From: a virus
Direction: 5' to 3' (one strand)
Virus record (IMG/VR): IMGVR_UViG_3300038309_000012
Span: 1-50,307 of that record
Length of the DNA stretch: 50,307 nucleotides
The translations under genes were made by a program, and so were the position numbers. The notes beneath the pieces were generated by a model. The model was not told the origin of the DNA and did no database searches. It was given only the letters and a program-made list of their open reading frames with translations. Below, one piece after another: positions 1-6,160 of the stretch (position 1 is its first letter; every line of letters starts with the position of its first letter).

Positions 1-209
1 CAGTGGGTTTCCAGTGAAGTACCAGATGCCTCTAACCTATATGTTGCCCCAGGCATTAGATCAAGACTCCCGGACCCAACAGTATCAATAGCCGCCTTAA
101 AAATAGCCGAGTTTAGATCCTCATTTGTGCCATCATTATAGGCACCAAACATCTCCGGAGTTATATGTCCGCCTGTTTGTCTTACCCAACAGCCTTCGCT
201 TCCATCTGA
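1..209. repeat. Near-identical edge repeat, left copy
   Basis: Bases 1-209 match 49535-49743 in the same orientation with only three differences, at 75, 144 and 172. From 210 on the DNA diverges sharply although the proteins stay alike. The match therefore looks like a recent recombination or gene-conversion tract between two paralogous genes, cut by the end of the sequence. Confidence 0.9.
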
Positions 210-1262
210 ATCTGTAACAGAGGGAACGTAAACTCCAGATAGTGTATCAGCAACAACTTCTGTTGTATAGTCCCCAACCAGCCAAGAAAAAGTACCCTGT
301 CCACCATCATTTACTATAGCTCTGCCTACTAAATATACAGAATTACCTACTTGATTTGAATCTAAATACTGTAATGCGTCTATGCCTTCATGAGAAAAAG
401 CTAATGTACCAAGTCCAGAAGATATAGTATTGTTAGAACTATGTAGTAGATTATATCTAGAAAAAACAGTAAGTGTTATCCCATTAGATATAGAAAAACT
501 ACCATTGGTTAAATCATAGACTATATTCTGAGGTGAAGTTTGTGAATAGTCTACAGTGTTTGAGCCGTTAACTATTACTTTAACTTTCTCTGATTCAACC
601 CATGTGGTTAGTGATCGAAGACGACGGAACCAGTTTAACTGTAAAGTAGTTCCATCTGTGAAATCTATGTCACCGGCGCCTGCGAAGATTTGGTATAAGC
701 CGGCTTCTATTGAGCGAACGTTAGATAAAGTTATACCTGAATTGACTATAATTTTGTTTACTGTAGAGGTAAACTTAAGAGTAACATTATTACCTACTGC
801 TGCATCACCGTCTAAATAAGCCTGATCAGAAATTTCCAAAGTAAGATAGTCATCTTCTGTAACTTTAATAGCACGTTCTAAGTCAGCAAACCACGAAGAT
901 TTTACATATGAACCCTGTGCAAAATCGATATCTCCTACTCCAGTAAATATCTGTCTATTAGGTGCATCTATAGATTTACAATTAATAGTTAATTGGCCAC
1001 TATTATTGATAGCACCAGCTTTTACAAAATGTAATCTTATGTTTGATGGTACAGTTAAAGTAGTTACTGATTCTTCTTCAGCTATGTAAAGATCTACTTC
1101 ATCTGCGCCTATAGTAGAAATAGCCGTAGATAAGTCTGTAAACGAACGACTGTCTGTCCATATACCTGAAGTACCAGTAATAACTAAATCAGACATGTAA
1201 TCTGCATAGGCGATATTGGTTATCAGTAGTAAACTTAGTAGTATGTATCGTAAGTGTTTCAT
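1..1262 (-). CDS. Exported beta-rich tail-spike-like protein, 3' end beyond left edge
   Basis: An open frame of 420 codons runs from ATG at 1262 off the left edge. The N-terminus is a clear Sec signal peptide: basic MKHLR, a Leu/Ile-rich core, and an A-Y-A cleavage site before about residue 21. Two similar segments of about 100 residues follow. They contain AP-rQIFtGvGDIDF and AGLYQIFAGAGDIDF, each followed by a W-F motif, a pattern seen in tail-fibre and bacterial beta-helix proteins. The C-terminal part visible (DGGQGTF onward, then GSEGCWVRQT and EMFGAYNDGTNED) closely matches the right-edge tail protein, and its last 209 bases are almost identical to it. It follows two glycosyltransferases in the same orientation. 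A Sec signal on a tail-like protein is odd. It may be a secreted depolymerase or surface protein rather than a virion part. Function is inferred; the reading frame and signal peptide are directly visible. Confidence 0.8.
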   Translation of the reverse strand, partial: MKHLRYILLSLLLITNIAYADYMSDLVITGTSGIWTDSRSFTDLSTAISTIGADEVDLYIAEEESVTTLTVPSNIRLHFVKAGAINNSGQLTINCKSIDAPNRQIFTGVGDIDFAQGSYVKSSWFADLERAIKVTEDDYLTLEISDQAYLDGDAAVGNNVTLKFTSTVNKIIVNSGITLSNVRSIEAGLYQIFAGAGDIDFTDGTTLQLNWFRRLRSLTTWVESEKVKVIVNGSNTVDYSQTSPQNIVYDLTNGSFSISNGITLTVFSRYNLLHSSNNTISSGLGTLAFSHEGIDALQYLDSNQVGNSVYLVGRAIVNDGGQGTFSWLVGDYTTEVVADTLSGVYVPSVTDSDGSEGCWVRQTGGHITPEMFGAYNDGTNEDLNSAIFKAAIDTVGSGSLDLMPGATYRLEASGTSLETH

Positions 1263-1266
1263 TTAT

Positions 1267-1293
1267 TAGCCCGTTTAATTTTTGAACAGCCTA
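1267..1293. repeat. 27-bp dispersed palindrome, copy 1
   Basis: Variant with arms TAGCCCGTTTAA and TTGAACAGCCTA around a TTT centre. Its right edge (CTA, 1291-1293) is the TAG stop of the leftward glycosyltransferase gene. It fills the gap between that gene and the exported protein gene. Confidence 0.85.
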
Positions 1294-2349
1294 TAATAAA
1301 TTCATAGCGTTTACAATTTTAGGTTTGTATACTTTATCTATTCGCTTATTTACTTTTGTAGCAATAGGGAAAAGACTAGCATCTTGCTTATATATGCGTA
1401 AATTAGTTGTACTTTGTTTACCTTTGAATTGAGTTACTATTGAATCATAACTAACTTTAGTATTTTTGTTTATCCATCTACGACATTCAGCGCATAGGTC
1501 AAAAACTCTATTTTTTACACGTTTTAGGTATTTCTCATCAGCACGATTTAACAGCTGTGAAAAGCGAACGTCTAGTAATTCTTCTCCACCTATTACATAG
1601 GCAGCTACCAGCATGCCTAAAAAACGAGGATTATTAGGTGAAGCTTTATCTATATAAGAAGCAGTAAAGAAGCCTCCATCATTGAAGGGGCCTAAATGGA
1701 CTACACCAGCTGTTGTTAGAGACCAATTAGAATAACCGAATAATAAAGGTTTAAAACTAATTAGAAAATCTCCTCCTCCCCAACACAGACGATGAGTCGA
1801 TAACGGGTAATAACCCCTAATATGCTCCCATACTGAACGTTTGATAACCATAGGCATACTTCGAAGTGGGGATTTGAAGTAAGGGAGGGTAGTCTTGTAA
1901 CCATGTAAGCGTAAGCCAGTGAACTTTTCAACGTCTCTATCGCAAAAGGAGTCTAGTTCATGAGCAGATGAATAGCACATAAGGCCAAAAAGTATGCCTA
2001 GGTTATCAATGCGATCTGCGAATGTTACTAATTTGTTAATAGCATTTTTCATTACTAGACAGTGTGAGTCTAGAATAAGAATATATTCACCTGTTGAATG
2101 CTGCACAGCTAAATCACGCGCGCTAAATAAGCAAGCAAAGTTTTGTTCTATTATTTTAACTTCGTTTTTAGTAGTGAAAGCATCAAATAAGTCGTATAGA
2201 GTTTGCCGTTTAGCTGAATCTTCAGAATTATTAACTATAATTATCTCAGCAGTAAAAGAACAACTCTTTAATGATTCCATAACTGAACGTATAGTTATTA
2301 GGCATCCAAAAGGATCATTTCTTTCTGAGATAATTATAGATAATTTCAT
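1291..2349 (-). CDS. Family 2 glycosyltransferase (second of pair)
   Basis: A 352-residue protein with a GT-A fold signature. It begins KLSIIISERND, carries EIIIVNNSED in the nucleotide-sugar region, and has a D-S-H metal-binding motif in ILILDSHCLV near residue 95. A WGGGDFLIS motif follows later, as in polypeptide-GalNAc-transferase-like GT2 enzymes. It should transfer a sugar from a nucleotide donor to a protein, glycan or nucleic-acid acceptor in the cytoplasm; the acceptor is unknown. Its ATG overlaps the stop of the upstream paralogue by one base (TGATG), so the two are translationally coupled and probably act in sequence or as a pair. The C-terminus after about residue 270 is basic and unlike the partner's. 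Enzyme class is well supported; target is open. Confidence 0.85.
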   Translation of the reverse strand: MKLSIIISERNDPFGCLITIRSVMESLKSCSFTAEIIIVNNSEDSAKRQTLYDLFDAFTTKNEVKIIEQNFACLFSARDLAVQHSTGEYILILDSHCLVMKNAINKLVTFADRIDNLGILFGLMCYSSAHELDSFCDRDVEKFTGLRLHGYKTTLPYFKSPLRSMPMVIKRSVWEHIRGYYPLSTHRLCWGGGDFLISFKPLLFGYSNWSLTTAGVVHLGPFNDGGFFTASYIDKASPNNPRFLGMLVAAYVIGGEELLDVRFSQLLNRADEKYLKRVKNRVFDLCAECRRWINKNTKVSYDSIVTQFKGKQSTTNLRIYKQDASLFPIATKVNKRIDKVYKPKIVNAMNLL

Positions 2350-3341
2350 CAGTTATTCCAAGGCTGAGTGGTTAATAGTTCGTCAAAAGTGATAGTTTTG
2401 TGCGCATCTAGCCAATCTTTTTCTTTCTGGCCCATTTGTATAGCTGCATCCCACCACTTGTCTATATCTATGAATTGACCGAAGCGACGTTTTATAGAAG
2501 CTTTGTTCCTTTTCATCATAGATTTACCACCTATAACATAACAACTTATCAGGAAACCTAATGAGTGTGGGCCTTCTCCTGAAACTGACCATAGGCGATA
2601 ACGATCTCTAGCAGTTACTTTAGCTACTTTTACAGCATTAGGGTTAGTTGTGGTGTCTACTTTTGGGAAAGGTCCGATGTGAATGCCTGGAGAAGTAGGC
2701 ACTGCGTAGTTCTTATAGCCGAGCATCCAAGGTTTGATGCCGATATGCATGTCTCCACCGCCCCAACTAAGACGGTGCTCTGCAAGCGCACCATAGCCGT
2801 TAATAGTTTTCCATAGCTCTCTACGACAGATCCAAGGCATACCTTTCCATGTGATTGTTCTAACTGTGTCATATGATTTGTTCCAGTTTCCTAGTTCACA
2901 TTCGCTCATGTCTCGATCATGACGAGAGGAAGTTTCATGTTGATGTGCCCAGTTGATAGGTGCATGAGCGAAACCTATAGTTGGATCACCCTGTCTTGAT
3001 TCCATAAAGTTGTAGAGATCAAGGAACATATCGTTGCCTATTAGCATGTGGGAATCAACACAAGCGATGTATTTTCCAGTTGAATGTTCAATAGCTGTTT
3101 CACGTGCTGTGAAGAGGCAAGGATAGTCTTGACGATAAACTTTCAGTAGCCCATCTGAGATGTAGCCAGAAGGAAGTACACTTTTAATTTTGTCATACCA
3201 TTCAGGGTCGGAATTGTCTACTATGATGATCTCGCAGTTTTCAAGGCCCAGAGGCTTGAGTTCTTCAACACATGATCTAAAAGTGACTGCGAGCATAGAG
3301 ACGTCGTTTCGGTTAGATATGACTACTGAAAGTTTTTTCAT
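2349..3341 (-). CDS. Family 2 glycosyltransferase (first of pair)
   Basis: A 330-residue GT2 protein starting KLSVVISNRNDV. It has CEIIIVDNSDPEW in the donor-binding region, the metal-binding D-S-H in ACVDSHMLIG near residue 98, and WGGGDMHIGIKPWMLGY as acceptor-side motif. It is clearly paralogous to the downstream enzyme: order and motifs are the same, but the sequence is well diverged. It sits directly after a small hydrophobic protein gene with no gap. Likely role: modification of a virion protein, phage DNA or host surface glycan. A UDP-sulfoquinovose synthase homologue at 17863-19053 could supply an unusual sugar donor, which is inference from co-occurrence only. Confidence 0.85.
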   Translation of the reverse strand: MKKLSVVISNRNDVSMLAVTFRSCVEELKPLGLENCEIIIVDNSDPEWYDKIKSVLPSGYISDGLLKVYRQDYPCLFTARETAIEHSTGKYIACVDSHMLIGNDMFLDLYNFMESRQGDPTIGFAHAPINWAHQHETSSRHDRDMSECELGNWNKSYDTVRTITWKGMPWICRRELWKTINGYGALAEHRLSWGGGDMHIGIKPWMLGYKNYAVPTSPGIHIGPFPKVDTTTNPNAVKVAKVTARDRYRLWSVSGEGPHSLGFLISCYVIGGKSMMKRNKASIKRRFGQFIDIDKWWDAAIQMGQKEKDWLDAHKTITFDELLTTQPWNN

Positions 3342-3530
3342 CTATTTCTCGTCAAGAGGTTTGTCAGTTACAAAACGGAGTACTATGTTAAGTACAGTGT
3401 AGAACGCTGTTACAGTTTCTACAGACATTTCATAACCAAATGATTTGGAAATTGCTACTATAGCGGCCATTAGTGCATTAATATTCACTGTTTTGCTCTT
3501 ACCAGTGAGTGCAGCTATAAGTTTATTCAT
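3342..3530 (-). CDS. Small conserved phage protein, partly hydrophobic
   Basis: A 62-residue protein with a short basic N-terminus (MNKLIAALTGKSK), a moderately hydrophobic stretch around residues 18-30 and another near 42-52, and the ending VTDKPLDEK. Small proteins of this layout are common in phage late regions and usually have no assigned role. A holin or membrane-associated function is possible but the hydrophobic parts are weak. Its start lies 8 bases inside the end of the upstream HTH gene and its stop abuts the glycosyltransferase start, so it is part of one compact operon. Confidence 0.6.
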   Translation of the reverse strand: MNKLIAALTGKSKTVNINALMAAIVAISKSFGYEMSVETVTAFYTVLNIVLRFVTDKPLDEK

Positions 3531-4071
3531 TGACTACCTCCTTATCTTCTATAGTGACTAAAAGCCCAGATTCACGTGCAGCTTTTAGTCCACGCTCTTT
3601 GAAAGCATTTATCTGATCCATATTAGCTGTGACGTTCATGCTTTGAGATTGGACTTTAGTTGGTGCTCTGTGTCCTGCGATATCCATTACTATAGTATCA
3701 GCAGTTTCTTTTTTCATCTTGTAATCGACAGAAGGATTTTCAAAAATTTCTGAGTAAACTTCAAGTGCGCGTTCAGTCAGTTCATTGACTCGCTGGTGGA
3801 ATTGGATAGCTTCTCCATCCCGTTCTTCACGAAGTCTAGAAAGTTTTTCCTTACCTAGATCAGAGTTAATAGTGTTAGAGACAGTCTGGGGGCTTATGTT
3901 AAGAAGTTCGGCGATCTGTGTATTTTTGTACCCTTGGAGTTTAAGCAGGATGATCTCATGAGAGTGTTGCCATAGTTGTTGTATATTAATTTGACGCGTA
4001 CCCTCTTCGACGCGGCGCTTGTCTGGTATTCTTACTTCGAAACCGTATAGTGATTTTTCTGTCCCTTCCAT
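3523..4071 (-). CDS. HTH protein, probable terminase small subunit
   Basis: A 182-residue protein. Residues about 36-66 form a helix-turn-helix (LKLQGYKNTQIAELL then NISPQTVSNTI), a DNA-recognition unit. The middle is a predicted helical bundle or coiled coil, and the motif DIAGHRAPTKVQ follows near residue 137. This pattern, an N-terminal HTH and then a helical oligomerisation region ending in an AGH-P motif, resembles small terminases that recognise the packaging site for the large subunit at 46228-47760. It is the first gene of the leftward operon and sits beside the control region, so a transcription regulator is the main alternative. ATG at 4071 is preceded by AAGG-type ribosome-binding sequence. 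Confidence 0.6.
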   Translation of the reverse strand: MEGTEKSLYGFEVRIPDKRRVEEGTRQINIQQLWQHSHEIILLKLQGYKNTQIAELLNISPQTVSNTINSDLGKEKLSRLREERDGEAIQFHQRVNELTERALEVYSEIFENPSVDYKMKKETADTIVMDIAGHRAPTKVQSQSMNVTANMDQINAFKERGLKAARESGLLVTIEDKEVVNE

Positions 4072-4098
4072 AACCCTTAATCCTTTTGTAAGTTTATG

Positions 4099-4132
4099 AT
4101 TATAGTGTAAAGTAATTCAATTTAAAAGTCAA
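4099..4132 (-). promoter_or_regulatory. Possible leftward promoter for the HTH operon
   Basis: On the minus strand TATAAT lies at 4104-4099 preceded by TTTACAC. The nearest good -35 (TTGACT, 4132-4127) is 22 bases away, longer than the normal 16-18, so either a weaker -35 is used or an activator is needed. Confidence 0.35.
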
Positions 4133-4201
4133 TTAATTTTTATTCATTTTTAGAACAAACTAGTAAGTTCAATTCTAGTTGTCTTCCACTAATGATCCGC
4201 C

Positions 4202-4228
4202 CAGACTGTTTAATAACTAAACAGACTA
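4202..4228. repeat. 27-bp dispersed palindrome, copy 2
   Basis: Arms CAGACTGTTTAA and CTAAACAGACTA with centre TAA. It is the only copy between divergently transcribed genes, 130 bases upstream of the leftward HTH gene and about 280 upstream of the rightward promoter. Confidence 0.8.
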
Positions 4229-4230
4229 AG

Positions 4231-4253
4231 TTTTAACTTCGTTAAAATTTTTT
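4231..4253 (+). terminator. Weak AT-rich hairpin with T run
   Basis: TTTTAAC (4231-4237), loop TTC, GTTAAAA (4241-4247), then six T (4248-4253). A stem of seven mostly A-U pairs is weak for an intrinsic terminator. It may equally be an easily melted DNA element. Confidence 0.3.
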
Positions 4254-4483
4254 CTAAAATTTTTTTGGTTTAGTTTGTAATTTAACATTTACTCACATTT
4301 ATTGAAAACTAGGCACAAAATATTTGGAAGGCAACCCGCCCGATAATAGGGTGACTTTCCCCCTTCGAGTTGCTAGAAGAAAGGTTAATGGCATGGTAGC
4401 TGCAATTGCAATAAGTGGGCCAAAGGAGTTAGGTGGTGGGTGGAATTAGTTGAAATAAATGTTAAGAAAGGTGAAAATAACTG

Positions 4484-4512
4484 TTGACATTTATGATACT
4501 AGGTGTTATATT
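4484..4512 (+). promoter_or_regulatory. Strong sigma70-type early promoter
   Basis: TTGACA at 4484-4489, 17-base spacer, TATATT at 4507-4512, so transcription should start near 4519. It is the best promoter match seen in the window and stands at the head of the 22-kb rightward gene block. CTAGGTGTT at 4499-4507 overlaps the spacer and the first base of the -10, and its inverted copy AACACCTAG lies at 4562-4570. The pair could be an operator at the promoter. Confidence 0.7.
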
Positions 4513-4587
4513 GAGGGTAAAGATTGTGAGGGAATGTGTTGAAGGTAATACACGCCCGAAAAACACCTAGGCGATCGAAGAAAGTGG

Positions 4588-4621
4588 TTGACAAATTGTG
4601 ATTAAGTTCTTTGACAAATTG
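4588..4621 (+). repeat. Direct repeat TTGACAAATTG, possible second promoter
   Basis: TTGACAAATTG occurs at 4588-4598 and again at 4611-4621, 23 bases apart, so roughly two helical turns. The second copy could be a -35 element with TATTAT at 4632-4637 (spacer 15) or TATTTA at 4635-4640 (spacer 18). Alternatively the two are regulator sites. Confidence 0.45.
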
Positions 4622-4653
4622 GTTATATTTATATTATTTATTATACGGGCTAG
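4622..4653 (+). repeat. 32-base inverted repeat, left arm
   Basis: This arm is the reverse complement of 4881-4912 with three mismatches (29 of 32). The two arms bracket the 65-residue gene at 4668-4865. The arm carries ATTATA, i.e. a leftward TATAAT. No flanking target duplication is seen. Confidence 0.85.
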
Positions 4654-4667
4654 TGGAAAGGGCCGAT

Positions 4668-4865
4668 ATGAAAATATACAATGTAAAAGAAGTATTTGAT
4701 AATGGCAAATTTGTGACATTAATTACCATAAGCGGAAGTAATGTTAACTTACCGATAGAAGAAGAACACTCATTAACAATCGAACAAAATGGGTCATTTT
4801 GTAACGTAAGTATTGATTTCAATGCCGGTTTTGAAAACATTGAAGAGCTAGAAGCCAAGATGTAA
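4668..4865 (+). CDS. Hypothetical 65-residue early protein
   Basis: An acidic protein starting MKIYNVKEVFDNG and ending LEAKM, with beta-strand-like alternation through most of its length; no known family recognised. ATG at 4668 is chosen because the longer frame starting at TTG 4611 would run through promoter-like TTGACA and the left arm of the inverted repeat. GGAAAGG stands upstream of the ATG. It is the first gene after the early promoter and is framed by 32-base inverted repeats, so it may be part of a discrete cassette. Confidence 0.55.
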   Translation: MKIYNVKEVFDNGKFVTLITISGSNVNLPIEEEHSLTIEQNGSFCNVSIDFNAGFENIEELEAKM

Positions 4866-4880
4866 TTAAATATTTAATAC

Positions 4881-4912
4881 CTAGCCCGTATAATAAATGA
4901 TATAAATATGAA
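4881..4912 (-). repeat. 32-base inverted repeat, right arm
   Basis: Partner of 4622-4653. It contains a rightward TATAAT at 4889-4894, which with a weak TTAAAT at 4866-4871 (spacer 17) might make a promoter for the genes from 4942 on. If the segment inverted, promoter orientation would change, but no recombinase gene is visible in the window. Confidence 0.8.
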
Positions 4913-4941
4913 CGTTAATGCAAATGAAAAGGAGGTTAGCC

Positions 4942-5022
4942 GTGTGTAAGAGGTTAATATTGGTTTATGTGGTTGTGCCGTGTTGGGTTGTTTGGGCATT
5001 GTGCCAAATGACGGGTATATAA
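4942..5022 (+). CDS. 26-residue single-span membrane peptide
   Basis: GTG at 4942 follows a GGAGG ribosome-binding site (4931-4935) at the usual distance. The peptide begins CKRL and then has a hydrophobic run (ILVYVVVPCWVVWAL), ending CQMTGI. It is probably a tiny inner-membrane protein with a positive N-terminus. No family is recognisable. The good Shine-Dalgarno and hydrophobic profile are the only evidence, so it could be chance. Confidence 0.45.
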   Translation: MCKRLILVYVVVPCWVVWALCQMTGI

Positions 5023-5032
5023 TAAGGTAAGG

Positions 5033-5059
5033 TAGAGCGTTTAATTTTTGAACGGTCTG
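5033..5059. repeat. 27-bp dispersed palindrome, copy 3
   Basis: Arms TAGAGCGTTTAA and TTGAACGGTCTG around TTT. It lies between the membrane peptide gene and the basic 47-residue gene, seven bases before the latter's ATG, so its right end overlaps the likely ribosome-binding region (GGGAG). Confidence 0.85.
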
Positions 5060-5065
5060 GGAGCG

Positions 5066-5209
5066 ATGCAACTCATGGACAAACGGAAGAAAGAGCGTAG
5101 AGGTAAACGTGGACTTAGCGATTATCAAGTTATTAAGGCAGTAGAGTTGATGATTGCTAGGGTGATTAATGACATTGAATTTAATAAGAAAGAAAACAAG
5201 GAGGATTAA
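5066..5209 (+). CDS. Small basic protein, 47 residues
   Basis: The frame MQLMDKRKKERRGKRG continues through SDYQVIKAVELMIARVIND and ends KKENKED. The N-terminal third is strongly basic and the middle a probable amphipathic helix, suggesting nucleic-acid or RNA-polymerase binding. A second ATG at 5075 is also possible (GGGAG eleven bases upstream). The stop is two bases before the next ATG, so it is likely cotranslated with it. Confidence 0.5.
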   Translation: MQLMDKRKKERRGKRGLSDYQVIKAVELMIARVINDIEFNKKENKED

Positions 5210-5211
5210 CT

Positions 5212-5580
5212 ATGGAAAACACATTAGGTAAGGCAATCGGTATTGTAAAAGACACATTTGAAGTCACCAATGATAATAAGGAAAAGGTGAAGTTGACAGT
5301 TAGATACGATTTCACCACTGTGGACGACCTAACGTTGAAAACGTGGGTATGTGGGAATAGGAGAATTGCATTGCAGGCACAACTTAGGAAACTGACCATA
5401 GAGGAAATCCAAGCCTTGGATGGCTCTATTATCATCGCACAGAATGCCGGCCAGAAGATAAAGAGCGCTAGTGAGCAAATCCAGGGATTGATTGCGGCAG
5501 GTGTGCCCGAGGCCATAGCCAAACTCATGGTTAGTGATCCGGATAAGTTTAGGGATGTCATGTCTAAGGTTGAAATTTAG
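5212..5580 (+). CDS. Conserved phage early protein, unknown function
   Basis: A 122-residue protein with a strong AAGGAGG site before the ATG. It contains KVKLTVRYDFTTVDD, WVCGNRRIALQAQLRKLT, and a C-terminal helical segment with PEAIAKLM and DPDKFRDV. Its overall plan, a beta segment, then an NRRIALQ helix, then a helical tail, is recurrent among phage early proteins without an assigned function. It resembles in size and layout the protein at 11119-11484, but I see no clear sequence match between the two. Confidence 0.7.
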   Translation: MENTLGKAIGIVKDTFEVTNDNKEKVKLTVRYDFTTVDDLTLKTWVCGNRRIALQAQLRKLTIEEIQALDGSIIIAQNAGQKIKSASEQIQGLIAAGVPEAIAKLMVSDPDKFRDVMSKVEI

Positions 5581-5656
5581 TTGAGATTCCATCCACTATG
5601 CCCATAATAGGATAATTTCTTATTGTGGGTATAGATGGGTGAAATGTTAATTGATT

Positions 5657-5766
5657 TAATCATTGTAATTTGTTATCATTGTAATCATTGTAATCATTGT
5701 ATGTGTGTATCCCACATATGCCCCCCCGTTTTGTAACCTGTAATCATTGTATGCGTGTAATCTTTG
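5657..5766 (+). repeat. Iteron-like 9-base repeats (TAATCATTG)
   Basis: Copies at 5657-5665, 5673-5681 (TTATCATTG), 5682-5690, 5691-5699, 5741-5749 and 5758-5766 (TAATCTTTG). The three from 5673 are perfectly tandem. Inverted relatives (GATTACAAT) occur near 5854. Confidence 0.85.
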
Positions 5767-5879
5767 TATGTATAAAAAATATGTTAAAGAAAAAAAATTT
5801 AGGAATACCTAAAAAATTTTTTCATACATTATTACGGGGATACATTGGTGACGGATTACAATTTGGGGGGGGGATATGT
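5713..5879. repeat. C7/G9 homopolymer inverted repeat
   Basis: ACATATG followed by seven C at 5713-5726 is mirrored by nine G followed by ATATGT at 5865-5879. The arms enclose about 140 bases with two iterons and the A/T hairpin. Such homopolymer runs are prone to length change. Confidence 0.7.
5792..5822 (+). terminator. Hairpin with T6 tail, possible bidirectional terminator
   Basis: TTTAGG (5798-5803), loop AATA, CCTAAA (5808-5813). An A tract upstream and six T at 5817-5822 can extend the stem past a three-base bulge. The A and T tracts on both sides would let it work on either strand. It lies downstream of the first early genes. Confidence 0.5.
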
Positions 5880-5959
5880 AGCATACGGGGTTATTTTGGT
5901 TACGTTGGTTACGTTGATTACAAATTTAAAGATTAAACAGTCTAAGAAAGGAAAAAGAG

Positions 5960-6151
5960 ATGGAAAATTTAAGTAGTAAAGTATGTCCTAAGTGTGGAAA
6001 AGAAATTGTTATCATTAACGATATTAAAAGTCACGAGTTAATACTATGGTGCTGTGATGGTCATTTATCATTGCAAGATAAAAGTGATGGATCAGTGCTG
6101 CTATTTGAATATGTTGGGGTTATAGAAGCTGGGGAAGCATATAATAAATAA
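5960..6151 (+). CDS. Small zinc-ribbon-like protein
   Basis: A 63-residue protein. VCPKCGKEI near the N-terminus and LWCCDGHLSL around residues 30-37 give two Cys pairs able to bind zinc, and the rest is acidic. AAAGGAAAAAGAG precedes the ATG. It follows the candidate origin region directly and is probably cotranscribed with the coiled-coil gene nine bases downstream. Role unknown; zinc binding is inferred from the Cys spacing. Confidence 0.6.
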   Translation: MENLSSKVCPKCGKEIVIINDIKSHELILWCCDGHLSLQDKSDGSVLLFEYVGVIEAGEAYNK

Positions 6152-6160
6152 AGGAGTAAT

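Larger units (their letters stand above)
4072..4483. promoter_or_regulatory. Divergent noncoding control region
   Basis: About 400 bases without a convincing gene lie between the leftward HTH gene and the rightward early promoter. Visible parts are a leftward TATAAT (complement of 4099-4104), one copy of the 27-bp palindrome, a weak AT-rich hairpin with a T run, and a GC-richer stretch at 4325-4380. That stretch has pairable GCAAC (from 4331) and GTTGC (near 4369) and two alternative C3/G3 pairings inside. TGCAATTGCA near 4402 is a perfect 10-bp palindrome. Regulation or replication initiation is plausible; nothing here is proven. Confidence 0.5.
5581..5959. other. Iteron-like, hairpin-rich noncoding region, candidate origin
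   Basis: A 379-base gap without a credible gene. It holds six TAATCATTG-like repeats, a C7/G9 inverted repeat, an A-rich hairpin with T run, copies of GGTTACGTT, and at its right end half of the 27-bp palindrome (GATTAAACAGTCTA, 5931-5944). Iterons next to AT-rich DNA are typical of replication origins; function is inferred from layout only. Confidence 0.5.

Noticed and set aside
1994-2392. 132-codon plus-strand frame
   Set aside because: It is antisense to the glycosyltransferase pair and crosses their junction.
4325-4380. tRNA-like element (contains TTCGAG)
   Set aside because: No acceptor, anticodon or T-arm pairing can be drawn, and no other tRNA was recognised in the window.
5657-5766. 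CRISPR array
   Set aside because: The repeats are nine bases, partly tandem with no spacers, and no cas adaptation genes are present. The Cas4-like nuclease is in a recombination cassette.
5697-5936. Open frame of 79 codons on the plus strand
   Set aside because: It runs through the iterons and both homopolymer tracts, has no ribosome site and an implausible composition. The region is better read as noncoding repeats.
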